Positions 9,030 through 17,763 of a stretch of DNA of 64,000 bases are shown here, piece after piece (the stretch's first letter is position 1; the number at the start of each line of letters is the position of its first letter). A program made the position numbers and the translations under genes. This DNA is from Pseudomonas synxantha BG33R (GTDB taxonomy: Bacteria > Pseudomonadota > Gammaproteobacteria > Pseudomonadales > Pseudomonadaceae). The DNA is taken from positions 3,413,674-3,477,673 of the forward strand of contig NZ_CM001514.1 of NCBI RefSeq assembly GCF_000263715.2, in the 5' to 3' direction. The notes beneath the pieces were generated by a model. The model saw only the letters and a program-made list of their open reading frames with translations. It had not been told where the DNA came from and ran no database searches.

Positions 9030-10322
9030 ATGGAAACCGTGAAACTCGCCACCCGTCGCTGGTGGTACATCATGCCTATCGTGTTTATCACCTACAGCCT
9101 GGCCTACCTGGACCGCGCCAACTACGGCTTCGCCGCCGCGTCCGGCATGGCCGAAGACCTGATGATCACGCCCGGCATGTCCTCGCTGCTCGGCGCACTG
9201 TTTTTCCTTGGCTACTTTTTCTTCCAGGTGCCGGGGGCGATCTACGCGCAAAAGCGCAGCGTCAAGAAACTGATCTTCGTCAGCCTGATCCTCTGGGGCG
9301 GCCTGGCGACCCTGACCGGCGTGGTGTCCAACGCCTATATGCTGATCGTCATCCGCTTCATGCTCGGGGTGGTCGAAGCGGCGGTGATGCCGGCCATGCT
9401 GGTGTACCTGTGCCACTGGTTCACCCGTGCCGAACGCTCGCGGGCCAACACCTTCCTGATCCTCGGCAACCCGGTGACCATGCTGTGGATGTCGGTGGTG
9501 TCGGGCTACCTGGTGCAGCATTTCAGCTGGCGCTGGATGTTCATCATCGAGGGCCTGCCGGCGGTGTTGTGGGCGTTTATCTGGTGGAAGCTGGCCGATG
9601 AGCGCCCCAAGGATGCCAAGTGGCTGAGCGACGCCGAAAAGCACAGCCTGGAAACCGCCCTCGCCGCCGAGCAGGTGGGAATCAAGGCCGTGAAGAACTA
9701 CGCCGAGGCGTTCCGTTCGCCCAAGGTGATCATCCTTGCCCTGCAATTCTTCTGCTGGAGCATTGGCGTGTATGGCTTTGTGCTGTGGCTGCCGTCGATC
9801 CTCAAGGCCGGCTTGCAGATGGACATGGTCGAAGCCGGCTGGCTGTCGGCTCTGCCCTACCTGGCGGCGGTGATCGGGATGCTGGTGGTGTCCTGGGGCT
9901 CGGACAAACTACAAAAGCGTAAGCGCTTTGTGTGGCCACCGCTGTTGATTGCATCGATTGCGTTTTACGCCTCTTACGTACTCGGCGCCGAGCACTTCTG
10001 GTGGTCCTATACCTTGCTGGTGATCGCCGGGGCCTGCATGTACGCCCCCTATGGCCCGTTCTTCGCCATCGTTCCGGAAATCCTCCCGGCCAACGTCGCC
10101 GGTGGCGCCATGGCGCTGATCAACAGCATGGGCGCGCTGGGCTCGTTCGGTGGCTCTTACCTGGTGGGCTACCTCAACAGCAGCACCGGCTCGCCTGGCG
10201 CTTCGTACCTGTTGATGAGCGGCGCGTTGCTGCTGTCGGTGGTGCTGACGATTTTCCTCAAGCCCGGCGCCAGTGACCGCTCGCCGGTGCCAACCCTGGA
10301 GTTGAAGGTAAAAACCTCATGA
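9030..10322 (+). CDS. kguT: 2-ketogluconate transporter KguT (MFS)
   Basis: A 430-residue major facilitator superfamily transporter of the anion:cation symporter (phthalate/glucarate permease) type with 12 predicted helices. The N-terminal YSLAYLDRANYGFAAASGM is the family hallmark, with RFMLGVVEAAVMPAMLVYLCHWF after it. Context inside kguEKTD gives the substrate as 2-ketogluconate. Its stop overlaps the kguD start (ATGA), and it lies 45 bases after kguK; a ribosome site CAGGAG precedes the ATG. Confidence 0.93.
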   Translation: METVKLATRRWWYIMPIVFITYSLAYLDRANYGFAAASGMAEDLMITPGMSSLLGALFFLGYFFFQVPGAIYAQKRSVKKLIFVSLILWGGLATLTGVVSNAYMLIVIRFMLGVVEAAVMPAMLVYLCHWFTRAERSRANTFLILGNPVTMLWMSVVSGYLVQHFSWRWMFIIEGLPAVLWAFIWWKLADERPKDAKWLSDAEKHSLETALAAEQVGIKAVKNYAEAFRSPKVIILALQFFCWSIGVYGFVLWLPSILKAGLQMDMVEAGWLSALPYLAAVIGMLVVSWGSDKLQKRKRFVWPPLLIASIAFYASYVLGAEHFWWSYTLLVIAGACMYAPYGPFFAIVPEILPANVAGGAMALINSMGALGSFGGSYLVGYLNSSTGSPGASYLLMSGALLLSVVLTIFLKPGASDRSPVPTLELKVKTS

Positions 10323-11296
10323 AAAAGTCCGTTGTGTTGTACAAGAAACTCTCCGCGCCGCTGATGGCTCGCCTGCATGAGCAGGCCGAGGTCACGCTGA
10401 TCGATGCACTGGATGAGGCCGGCCTGGCCAAACTGCGCGATGCGCTGCCCGGCGCCCATGGCCTGTTGGGTGCAAGCCTGCGCCTGGACGCCCAGTTGCT
10501 CGACCTGGCACCCAAGCTGGAAGCAGTGGCCAGCGTTTCGGTCGGGGTCGACAACTACGACATCGATTACCTGACCCAACGCGGCATCCTGCTCAGCAAC
10601 ACCCCGGATGTGCTCACCGAAACCACCGCCGACACCGGCTTTGCGCTGATCCTGGCGACCGCCCGGCGTGTGGTCGAGTTGGCCGACATGGTGCGTGCCG
10701 GCCAGTGGAACAAGAACATCGGCCCGGCGCATTTTGGCAGCGATGTGCATGGCAAGACGTTGGGTATCATCGGCATGGGCCGCATCGGCGAAGCCTTGGC
10801 CCAGCGTGGGCATTTTGGCTTCGGCATGCCGGTGATCTACCACAGCCATTCGCCAAAGCCTGCGGTGGAGGCGCGCTTTGGCGCGCAGTACCGAAGCTTG
10901 CAGGACTTGCTCAAAGAAGCGGATTTTGTTTGCCTGACGTTGCCGCTGACGGCTGAAACCGAGAAGTTGATTGGCGCGCAAGAATTCGCGTTGATGGGGG
11001 CGGAGACGATCTTCATCAATATCTCACGGGGCAAAGTAGTGGACGAAGCGGCACTGGTCGAGGCTCTGCAGCAGCGCACTATCCGCGCGGCGGGGTTGGA
11101 TGTATTCGAGAAAGAACCGCTGGATCACGCATCACCGCTGCTGCGCTTGAACAACGTGGTGGCGACGCCGCATATCGGCTCAGCCACCCATGAAACGCGC
11201 GAGGCGATGGCCAAGTGTGCGGTGGATAATCTGCTGCAGGCGTTGTCGGGCGAGCGACCGCAAAACCTGGTGAACCCTGGGGCCTGGAAGCAATAA
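10319..11296 (+). CDS. kguD: 2-ketogluconate 6-phosphate reductase KguD (D-2-hydroxyacid dehydrogenase family)
   Basis: A 325-residue NAD(P)H-dependent dehydrogenase. The Rossmann motif GIIGMGRIGEALA is present, as are the catalytic Arg (FINISRGKVVDEAA), Glu (AGLDVFEKEPL) and His (ATPHIGSATHETR) of the family. In this operon it should reduce 2-keto-6-phosphogluconate to 6-phosphogluconate, feeding the Entner-Doudoroff route. It is the last gene of the operon, translationally coupled to kguT, and is followed by a long repeat island. Confidence 0.93.
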   Translation: MKKSVVLYKKLSAPLMARLHEQAEVTLIDALDEAGLAKLRDALPGAHGLLGASLRLDAQLLDLAPKLEAVASVSVGVDNYDIDYLTQRGILLSNTPDVLTETTADTGFALILATARRVVELADMVRAGQWNKNIGPAHFGSDVHGKTLGIIGMGRIGEALAQRGHFGFGMPVIYHSHSPKPAVEARFGAQYRSLQDLLKEADFVCLTLPLTAETEKLIGAQEFALMGAETIFINISRGKVVDEAALVEALQQRTIRAAGLDVFEKEPLDHASPLLRLNNVVATPHIGSATHETREAMAKCAVDNLLQALSGERPQNLVNPGAWKQ

Positions 11297-11318
11297 CCCC
11301 TGGAACAACACTGTCCGA

Positions 11319-11343
11319 TGTGGGAGGGGGCTTGCCCCGATGG
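11319..11343 (+). repeat. REP unit
   Basis: Single REP-type palindrome, TGTGGGAGGGGGCTTGCCCC, directly before the dispersed repeat copy A. It lies 22 bases after the kguD stop. Confidence 0.85.
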
Positions 11344-11344
11344 C

Positions 11345-11608
11345 CATAGGTATCTACACAACTCTGTAGCGCCAACGGTAACCACGATGCGAAGCGAGCC
11401 GCTGTTGATCTTGATCTGCTTTTGATCTTGATCTCAGGCGCCCCGTTAAACCACGCTGGCCGAACCTAAGCGAGGTGCCGAGTGGTGGGGCAAGAGCGTT
11501 TTGCTTACTTTTGCCTGGGCCGGCATTCCGGCTTTTCAAAAGTGAGCCGCTGTCAGAGCGGAACCCTAGGTGGCCGTTACCGCAGGAATGGATATGTACA
11601 CGGTCCAA
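11345..11608 (+). repeat. Dispersed repeat, copy A (short form)
   Basis: A noncoding stretch that matches, in inverted orientation, the stretch 41731-42092. Shared blocks include ATAGGTATCTACACAACT, AACCACGATGCGAAGCGAGC, CCCCGTTAAACCACGCTGG and GAGGTGCCGAGTGGTGGGGC. Compared with the other copy, this one lacks about 115 bases between the blocks ending CTGGCCG and beginning CCTAAGCGAGG. No convincing gene lies in it; open frames here are repeat-derived. Confidence 0.85.
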
Positions 11609-11623
11609 CTGTGTTGACTGTTA

Positions 11624-11815
11624 GGCCGTCTTCGCAGGCAAGCCAGCTCCCACAGTTGGATCGCTGAGTGTCAGGTAGATTGGCGTGGGCTGGCAGGCCG
11701 CCATCGCAGGCAAGCCAGCTCCCACATTTGGATTTCGGAGCGTCAGATGGATATGCGCCGGCTGTCAGGCCGTCACGGGAGCAAGCCCCCTCCCACATTT
11801 TGATGTGGTCGGCCT
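11624..11815 (+). repeat. Tandem 72-base repeats, each carrying a REP unit (2.7 copies)
   Basis: Three direct units start at 11624, 11696 and 11768, exactly 72 bases apart. Each starts GGCCG(T/C)C, contains a REP half such as GCAAGCCAGCTCCCACA, and the first two continue with a similar tail containing GAG.GTCAG. The third unit carries a different REP subtype and is shorter. Together with the repeats before it, this fills the whole 610-base gap between kguD and the permease gene; no gene was seen. Confidence 0.85.
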
Positions 11816-11906
11816 ATACAGCGACTTCATGAATATTCTTTTACACTTCTGACGACTGACGGTTTCTGGCATTCTTCGCCTCCATTTTCCGACCCGAGCC
11901 TTCATT

Positions 11907-13337
11907 TTGTCTGACGCTCAAGCCCCTCGCCCGCGCTATAAATCCGACCTGATCTACGGCCTGGACGACCGCCCGCACTTCACCGCTGCGATTTTTGCCG
12001 CCTTGCAGCATGTGCTGGCGAGCTTTGTCGGCATCATTACCCCGACCCTGATCGTCGGCGGCGTACTTGGCCTGGAAAGCGAAGTGCCGTACCTGGTGAG
12101 CATGGCGCTATTCGTCTCGGGGCTTGGCACCTTTGTGCAGGCACGCACGTTCGGGCCAGTGGGTTCGGGCCTGTTGTGCCTGCAAGGCACCAGCTTTTCG
12201 TTTATCAGCGTGATTCTCAGTGCGGGCTTTATGGTCAAGGCCCGGGGCGGCGGCACCGATGAGATCCTCTCAACGATCTTTGGCATCTGCTTTTTCGCCG
12301 CGTTTATCGAGGTGGTGCTGAGCCAGTTCATCGGCAAACTGCGCAAGCTGATCACCCCGGTTGTAACTGGCACCATCATTACCTTGATGGGCCTGTCACT
12401 GATCAAGGTGGCGGTCACCGACATGGCCGGCGGCTATGGCGCTGGCGACCTGGGCGCCGCCAGCAATATGGGCCTGGCGGCGCTGGTGCTGCTGACCATC
12501 GTGGTGCTCAACCGCTTCAACAACCCGTTCCTGCGCCTGGGTTCGATCGTGATCGGCCTGACGCTGGGCTTTGTGGTGGCGTGGTGGCTGGGCCGCGTCG
12601 ACATGGCCGCCCTGCCCCAGGTGCCGTTGATCAGCGTGCCAGTGCCGTTCAAGTACGGCTTCGCGTTCGACTGGGTGGCATTTATCCCGGTGGCGGTGAT
12701 CTTCCTGATTTCGCCTCTGGAAGCCGCCGGTGACCTGACTGCCAACTCGATGATTTCCCAACAACCGGTCAAGGGCCCGCTCTATATCAAGCGCATCAAG
12801 TCCGGCCTGCTGGCCGACGGCCTCAACTCGGCGATGGCCGCCACCTTCAACAGCCTGCCGATGGTGACCTTCGCGCAGAACAACGGGGTGATCCAACTGA
12901 CCGGCGTGGCCAGCCGCTACGTGGCGTACTTTATCGCCGGGCTGCTGGTGCTGCTGGGGTTGTTCCCGATGATCGGCGCGGTGCTGCAACTGATGCCCAA
13001 ACCAGTACTTGGCGGCGCGACCCTGATCATGTTCGGCACCGTAGCCGTGGCCGGGATCAAGATCCTCGCCGAAGCCGGCCTGCACCGGCGCAATGTGCTG
13101 ATCGTGGCGATTTCCCTGGGGATGGGCCTGGGCGTCGCCGCAGTGCCGGAAGTGCTGCGCGATTTGCCCAAGGCGCTGCACAACATCTTCGAATCGCCGA
13201 TCACTGTGGGCGCGTTCTGTGCAATCCTGCTGAACATTTTCCTGCCCGAAGAGTTCATAGAGCTGGAAGAAGATGAATTCGATCCGGAGTCCTCTACCCT
13301 CAAGGTCATGCAGGACCCGGACGTCACGAAACAGTAG
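11907..13337 (+). CDS. Nucleobase:cation symporter-2 family permease (xanthine/uracil type)
   Basis: A 476-residue inner-membrane purine/pyrimidine permease of the NCS2 family with about 14 hydrophobic segments. The family signature is present as FAQNNGVIQLTGVASR, and the substrate-site Glu region as ISPLEAAGDLTANS. Length and the acidic C-terminal tail (EEFIELEEDEFDPES) fit xanthine permeases, but the exact base cannot be read. The start is probably the TTG at 11907 (MSDAQAPRPRYKSD); no ATG lies in a reasonable place. The lipoprotein gene follows after 12 bases. Confidence 0.92.
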   Translation: MSDAQAPRPRYKSDLIYGLDDRPHFTAAIFAALQHVLASFVGIITPTLIVGGVLGLESEVPYLVSMALFVSGLGTFVQARTFGPVGSGLLCLQGTSFSFISVILSAGFMVKARGGGTDEILSTIFGICFFAAFIEVVLSQFIGKLRKLITPVVTGTIITLMGLSLIKVAVTDMAGGYGAGDLGAASNMGLAALVLLTIVVLNRFNNPFLRLGSIVIGLTLGFVVAWWLGRVDMAALPQVPLISVPVPFKYGFAFDWVAFIPVAVIFLISPLEAAGDLTANSMISQQPVKGPLYIKRIKSGLLADGLNSAMAATFNSLPMVTFAQNNGVIQLTGVASRYVAYFIAGLLVLLGLFPMIGAVLQLMPKPVLGGATLIMFGTVAVAGIKILAEAGLHRRNVLIVAISLGMGLGVAAVPEVLRDLPKALHNIFESPITVGAFCAILLNIFLPEEFIELEEDEFDPESSTLKVMQDPDVTKQ

Positions 13338-13349
13338 GAGCACTTTTAT

Positions 13350-13811
13350 ATGCGCAAGCTCATGGTTCTTTCGTTGTTATTGCTGAGCTTGAGCGCCTGC
13401 GCGCTGTTCCCCAATCGCGACCCGGTGAATATCAACGTGGTGGGCATCGAGCCCCTGCAAAGCCAGGACCTGGAAGTGCGCTTTGCCGTGAAGCTGCGGG
13501 TGCAGAACCCCAATGAAACAGCAATCGACTACAACGGCGTGGCGCTGGATCTGGAAGTCAATGGCCGGCCGTTGGCGTCCGGGGTAAGTGACCAGGCCGG
13601 CAGCATCCCACGTTTTTCCGAGACGGTGCTGATGGTCCCCGTGAGTGTTTCGGCGTTCTCGGTGTTGCGCCAGACCCTGGGCCTGAGCCAGACCCAAAGC
13701 CTGAATAACCTGCCCTATGTGCTGCGCGGCAAACTGGCGGGCGGATTGTTCGGCACCATGCGCTTTGTAGAGCGTGGCACTCTGGATTTGCCCAATACCG
13801 CCACCTGGTGA
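13350..13811 (+). CDS. LEA type 2 (WHy domain) lipoprotein
   Basis: A 153-residue predicted lipoprotein. The signal peptide ends in a lipobox, LLSLSACALF, with the modified Cys at residue 17. The rest is a single beta-rich LEA2/WHy-type domain (VVGIEPLQSQDLEVRFAVKL, then VQNPNETAIDYNGVALDLEVNG). The family is linked to stress and desiccation proteins, but its function in Pseudomonas is unknown. It lies 12 bases after the permease and may share its transcript. Confidence 0.85.
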   Translation: MRKLMVLSLLLLSLSACALFPNRDPVNINVVGIEPLQSQDLEVRFAVKLRVQNPNETAIDYNGVALDLEVNGRPLASGVSDQAGSIPRFSETVLMVPVSVSAFSVLRQTLGLSQTQSLNNLPYVLRGKLAGGLFGTMRFVERGTLDLPNTATW

Positions 13812-13881
13812 TGCGCGAGTGATCTGATCCAAATCTGCGAAATGCAAGCTCGCGCCTACAAAAGCCTTGGGTTGACCCGGT

Positions 13882-14817
13882 TCAATCAGTGATGTAGCGC
13901 ACGCCTGACTTGACGCGCTCGTCCACCACCAATTCAAAAATATCCGGCCGAGCGTAATGCCCCACTACGTCGTAGTCGTAGCGTGCCCGCACCAGATCAT
14001 CTGTATTGATCTGCGCCGTCAATAAACCCGCCTCCCCCAGCAACGGCCCCGCCAAAATATCGCCCATGGGCCCGACGATCACGCTACCGCCGGCAATCAA
14101 CGGACGGTCATCCGGCCAATTGGCAACCTCCACACCCAAGGCCTGCGGTGATGCCTGCACCTGGCAGGCGCTGACCACGAAACAACGGCCCTCATGGGCA
14201 ATATGGCGCATGCTCACCTGCCACATCTCGCGCTCGTCCACTGTGGGCGCACACCACACCTGCACGCCCTTGGCATACATCGCCGTGCGCAACAGCGGCA
14301 TCATGTTTTCCCAGCACACCGCCCCGCCGATACGCCCGACAGCCGCGTCAATCACCGGCAAGGTTGAGCCGTCGCCCTTGCCCCAGATCAGCCGCTCAGT
14401 GCCGGTCGGCATGAGTTTGCGGTGCTTGGCGACCAAACCGCTCGACGGTTCGAAATACAGCACGGTGCAATACAGCGTGCTGCCACTGCGCTCGATCACG
14501 CCGAGCACCAGGCTCGCACCGGTACGCGCCGATAACCCGGCCAGCGCCTCGGTCTCCACGCCCGGCACGTCGATGGCATTGGCAAAGTAGCGCGCAAAGG
14601 CTTCACGGCCCTCGGGCAGGCGATAACCCAATTGCGTGCCGAAGCTTTCGCCCTTGGGATATCCCCCCAGCAACGCCTCAGGCATCACCACCAACTGTGC
14701 GCCACTGCGCTGTATTTCATCTTCATAGGCCAGGATCTGCGCCAGGGTTTGCGCTTTGCCGCCAGGCAAGGAGCCGATTTGCAGGGCTGCGACGATCGAT
14801 ACGGGCATTGCGCTCAC
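13882..14817 (-). CDS. Nitrilase (carbon-nitrogen hydrolase)
   Basis: A 311-residue enzyme of the nitrilase superfamily, branch 1, which hydrolyses organic nitriles to acids and ammonia. The catalytic triad is visible: E47 in [14 protein letters not shown]134 in [16 protein letters not shown], and C168 in [12 protein letters not shown]. The surrounding residues are those of true nitrilases, not amidases. The length is shorter than arylacetonitrilases with long tails, but complete at the core. A LysR regulator starts 72 bases away in the opposite direction, so it probably controls this gene. The substrate is unknown. Confidence 0.93.
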   Translation of the reverse strand: MSAMPVSIVAALQIGSLPGGKAQTLAQILAYEDEIQRSGAQLVVMPEALLGGYPKGESFGTQLGYRLPEGREAFARYFANAIDVPGVETEALAGLSARTGASLVLGVIERSGSTLYCTVLYFEPSSGLVAKHRKLMPTGTERLIWGKGDGSTLPVIDAAVGRIGGAVCWENMMPLLRTAMYAKGVQVWCAPTVDEREMWQVSMRHIAHEGRCFVVSACQVQASPQALGVEVANWPDDRPLIAGGSVIVGPMGDILAGPLLGEAGLLTAQINTDDLVRARYDYDVVGHYARPDIFELVVDERVKSGVRYITD

Positions 14818-14889
14818 TCCGGTAATAAGGGTTGCCCATTCTCCGGCCAGACTCGATCATGAATAAAGCCCACCTCAGTGCTAAATGAT

Positions 14890-15819
14890 ATGAGCCAAAT
14901 GAATATCGCCCAGGTTGACCTGAACCTGTTGAAAACCTTCGAAGCCCTGCACGACGAGTCCAGCGCCAGCCGTGCTGCATTGCGCCTGGGCGTTACGCAA
15001 TCGGCAATCAGCGCCGGTTTGCGGCGTTTACGCGAACTGTATGGCGACCCACTTTTCGTACGCACCGGTCGCGGCCTGGCGCCCACCCTGCGGGCCAATC
15101 AGTTGAAACCGGTGATCAGCGAGGCATTGGACCGCTGCCGACAAAGCCTGGCGATGATCCACCCGGATAACCCGCATTATCAGGGGCGATCGGTGGTGTT
15201 AGGTCTGTCAGACGATTTCGAAATCGCCTACGGCCGGCAGCTGATGGACGCCATCGCAGAGCGCCTGCCGAAACTGCGGGTGATCTTTCGCCAGACCCAC
15301 AGCCAGATCGTTGCGACTGCCCTGCTCGACCGCAACCTGGACCTGGCCATTACCGCCGGCGGGTTTGCCGAGCGCAGGCTGAGTCGGCAAGTGCTGGGCG
15401 AAGGAGACTACCGCTGCCTGGTGGACCCAGGCAGCCTGGCGCCCGGCCAGCAAGGTATCGAGCTTGCAGAATTCATCGCACGCGACCATGTGCTGGTGTC
15501 GTCAGGCGGGTTTATCGGTATTACCGATGAAGGGTTGGCGGCGCAGGGCTTGAGCCGCCAGGTATGTGCGTCCACCAGCCACTTTGCGGCGCTGCCGTAC
15601 CTGCTCAAAGGCAGCGCGGCGGTGGCGACGATCCCCGGTCATGCGGCCCAAGCGATTGCGCAGATGACCGGCTTGCGTGTGCTGCCCTGCCCGCTGGCGC
15701 TGCCGCACTACCCGGTGGAGTTGGGCTGGCGTACCCAGGCCCAGCTTGATCCGCTGTTGCTCAAGGTTCGCGAGGCGATCGTGGCGTGCTTTACTTCGCC
15801 GCTGCCATCAGCTTGTTGA
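14890..15819 (+). CDS. LysR family transcriptional regulator, divergent from the nitrilase
   Basis: A 309-residue LysR-type regulator. The N-terminal winged helix-turn-helix is clear (QVDLNLLKTFEALHDESSAS, LRLGVTQSAISAGLRRLREL, GDPLFVRTGRGLAPT), followed by an inducer-binding domain. The ATG at 14890 gives the normal short lead; a GTG four codons earlier is less likely. It is transcribed away from the nitrilase gene, the usual layout for a LysR regulator and its target. The last 29 bases overlap the end of a convergent small gene. Confidence 0.93.
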   Translation: MSQMNIAQVDLNLLKTFEALHDESSASRAALRLGVTQSAISAGLRRLRELYGDPLFVRTGRGLAPTLRANQLKPVISEALDRCRQSLAMIHPDNPHYQGRSVVLGLSDDFEIAYGRQLMDAIAERLPKLRVIFRQTHSQIVATALLDRNLDLAITAGGFAERRLSRQVLGEGDYRCLVDPGSLAPGQQGIELAEFIARDHVLVSSGGFIGITDEGLAAQGLSRQVCASTSHFAALPYLLKGSAAVATIPGHAAQAIAQMTGLRVLPCPLALPHYPVELGWRTQAQLDPLLLKVREAIVACFTSPLPSAC

Positions 15820-16045
15820 CTTCACTGCGCACCATGTTGGAAAACTCCGGCGGCGACATGCCGTCAAGTTCGGCGCGCACCCACTCGGCCCATTTGCCCT
15901 TGCGCTTGGCGCGCTCGCCGAACAAACGGGCGGCTTCGCCCTTGGCTTTGCCCAGGTTGGTTTGCCACAGGTCGTAGAGGCGCGACTTTTCGTCTTCCAG
16001 CTCGGCGCGTTCGGCGAGGGTCTTGTTGGCGAGATTGAAGCTCAT
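15791..16045 (-). CDS. Hypothetical 84-residue protein
   Basis: I do not recognise this family. The protein is short, highly charged and probably all-helical (TLAERAELEDEKSRLYDLWQ), with Lys/Arg-rich middle (ERAKRKGKWAEWV) and a conserved-looking C-terminal part MSPPEFSNMVRSEVNKLMAAAK. Codon use is typical of the genome. Its 3' end overlaps the LysR gene tail by 29 bases on the opposite strand. No signal peptide or membrane segment. Confidence 0.7.
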   Translation of the reverse strand: MSFNLANKTLAERAELEDEKSRLYDLWQTNLGKAKGEAARLFGERAKRKGKWAEWVRAELDGMSPPEFSNMVRSEVNKLMAAAK

Positions 16046-16207
16046 GTTGAATTACCTGCTGCACAAATGACTGACATCTTACACTGTAGGCCCAAAGGGC
16101 CTGATCACCATTGTGCCGCAAATGGACGGCTCGCAAAATAACTGCAACTTTTGCCGCTGCCCGATACTCCATTGTTCACTGTCACATTCACTTGCAAGGA
16201 GTCACAC

Positions 16208-16528
16208 ATGGCCCGCAAAACCGCCGCCCAAGCCGTCGAAGAACAAATCAAGGATCAAGCCTTCAGCGAACTGACCGCGCTGATCGAAGAATCGGACAAA
16301 CTGCTCAAAAGCAGCGCATCCCTGGTAGGCGAGGAAGGTGAAACCCTGCGCGAGCAGGTTGCCATCAAACTCAAGCAAGCCCTGGATTCGGTGTCCAGCG
16401 TCCGTGAGCGCAGCAAGCCGGTCGTGGACGCCACCGAGACCTACATCGGCGGTCATCCATGGCAGACCGTGGCCATTTCCGCAGGCTTTGGCCTGGTGGT
16501 GGGTCTGCTGCTGGGTCGCCGTCACTGA
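16208..16528 (+). CDS. DUF883 family (ElaB/YqjD-like) membrane-anchored protein
   Basis: A 106-residue protein with an amphipathic helical N-terminal two thirds and one C-terminal membrane segment (VAISAGFGLVVGLLLGRRH), ending in Arg-Arg-His as in ElaB/YqjD. E. coli relatives bind ribosomes and sit in the inner membrane in stationary phase; whether this one does is unknown. The start at 16208 follows AAGGAG at ideal spacing; the open frame goes further upstream without a ribosome site. Confidence 0.88.
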   Translation: MARKTAAQAVEEQIKDQAFSELTALIEESDKLLKSSASLVGEEGETLREQVAIKLKQALDSVSSVRERSKPVVDATETYIGGHPWQTVAISAGFGLVVGLLLGRRH

Positions 16529-16561
16529 TCAGCACGGGCTGCGCCCATGGCGCAGCCTGTT

Positions 16562-17593
16562 TCACCCCGCCGCCAGTTCTCGCAGTTGCCGAATGTCCTG
16601 CGTGTCAAGCTCTATGCCTGCTTCCTGCGACTTCGCCCGTGTGCGATGGCGCCGATCCCCCGGTAATCGCCGTAACCCCGCCGCATGCATCTGCCGCACC
16701 AGTTCCTGGCTGCGCTCGGCAAAGCTTTGCCCGGCGGTTTTGCGCGGATCGATGACTATCAGTAATTGGCCGGTCCAGGGCGTACGCGCTCCCGGATGAT
16801 CGGCCCAATTGAATTCGAACGAAAAATTGCCGCCTGTCAGTGCCGCCGCCAGCAACTCGACCATCATCGACAACGCCGACCCCTTATGCCCACCAAATGG
16901 CAACAGCGCGCCCCCCTCCAGAATGGCTTTCGGGTCCTGGGTCGGCTGGCCCAGGCTATCGACGCCCATGCTCGGTGGCAGCCGCTCGCCTTTGCGCGCG
17001 GCGATCTGCACGTCGCCATGGGCGATGGCGCTGGTGGCCAGGTCGAACACAATCGGCGCGCCATCGGCCCGCGGCGCAGCAAACGCGATGGGGTTGGTGC
17101 CGAACAACGGGCGATCAGCGCCATGGGGCACCACGCAGGTCATGCTGTTGACCACACTGAGTGCAACCAGTCCTTCTTCGGCGAAAGGTTCGACGTCCGG
17201 CCACAAGGCCGCAAAGTGATGGGAATTGTGGATAGCCAGTAACGCAATGCCGGCGCTGCGGGCCTTGCTCACCAGTAACGCACGCGCGGCCGCCAGAGCG
17301 GGTTGGGCGAACCCATTGGCGGCGTCGACCCGTACGAAGCCTGACGCAACGTCGCTCACGATCGGTACGGCGGCGCCATTGACCCAACCGCTGGCCAGGG
17401 TCGAGAGGTAACCCGGGATACGAAAAATACCGTGGCTATGAGCGCCATCACGTTCAGCGCTGGCGCAATTGTGCGCAAGGATCGCCGCCACTTCTGGCGA
17501 GGTGCCGTGCCTGACGAAAATCTGTTGGAGCAACCCCACCAACTCAGTGAAGCTGATGAAGGCCGTGACAACTGTCGGAGACTGCGCAGACAT
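16562..17593 (-). CDS. dpkA: Delta-1-piperideine-2-carboxylate / pyrroline-2-carboxylate reductase
   Basis: A 343-residue NADPH-dependent reductase of the malate/L-lactate dehydrogenase-like (Ldh2) family. In Pseudomonas, DpkA reduces the cyclic imine from D-lysine (and from D-proline) to L-pipecolate (L-proline). Sequence agrees closely with the recalled P. syringae enzyme: FVRHGTSPEVA, ERDGAHSHGIFRIPGYLS, HNSHHFAALWPDVEPFAE, FGGHKGSALSMMVELLAA, and the C-terminal RLPGDRR. The start at 17593 (MSAQSPTVV) gives the family length of 343; the frame opens 11 codons further upstream. No pathway neighbours are present. Confidence 0.85.
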   Translation of the reverse strand: MSAQSPTVVTAFISFTELVGLLQQIFVRHGTSPEVAAILAHNCASAERDGAHSHGIFRIPGYLSTLASGWVNGAAVPIVSDVASGFVRVDAANGFAQPALAAARALLVSKARSAGIALLAIHNSHHFAALWPDVEPFAEEGLVALSVVNSMTCVVPHGADRPLFGTNPIAFAAPRADGAPIVFDLATSAIAHGDVQIAARKGERLPPSMGVDSLGQPTQDPKAILEGGALLPFGGHKGSALSMMVELLAAALTGGNFSFEFNWADHPGARTPWTGQLLIVIDPRKTAGQSFAERSQELVRQMHAAGLRRLPGDRRHRTRAKSQEAGIELDTQDIRQLRELAAG

Positions 17594-17763
17594 TTGAAGC
17601 TCCATTTTTATGATTGGAAGGGGCAACGAATGGACATCCAGGCCGTCGATTAAACACCACCTGCAGCGCTCACTGTCAACTTACGACGAGACTCAATAGT
17701 TACCCCCGCCAGTCATCGGTGCCTGCCTACCCTGTGTCTTCCTATTCACGCTGGAGACAGGCG

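Noticed and set aside
11577..11798. Minus-strand open frame of 73 codons in the repeat island
   Set aside because: It is made of REP-derived repeats (the peptide repeats CGSWLAC), a common artefact of REP clusters, with no ribosome site.
17614..17763. Upstream extension of the toxin-like protein by 50 codons
   Set aside because: No ribosome site and no signal-like or folded sequence; the ATG at 17764 has GGAGA at good spacing.
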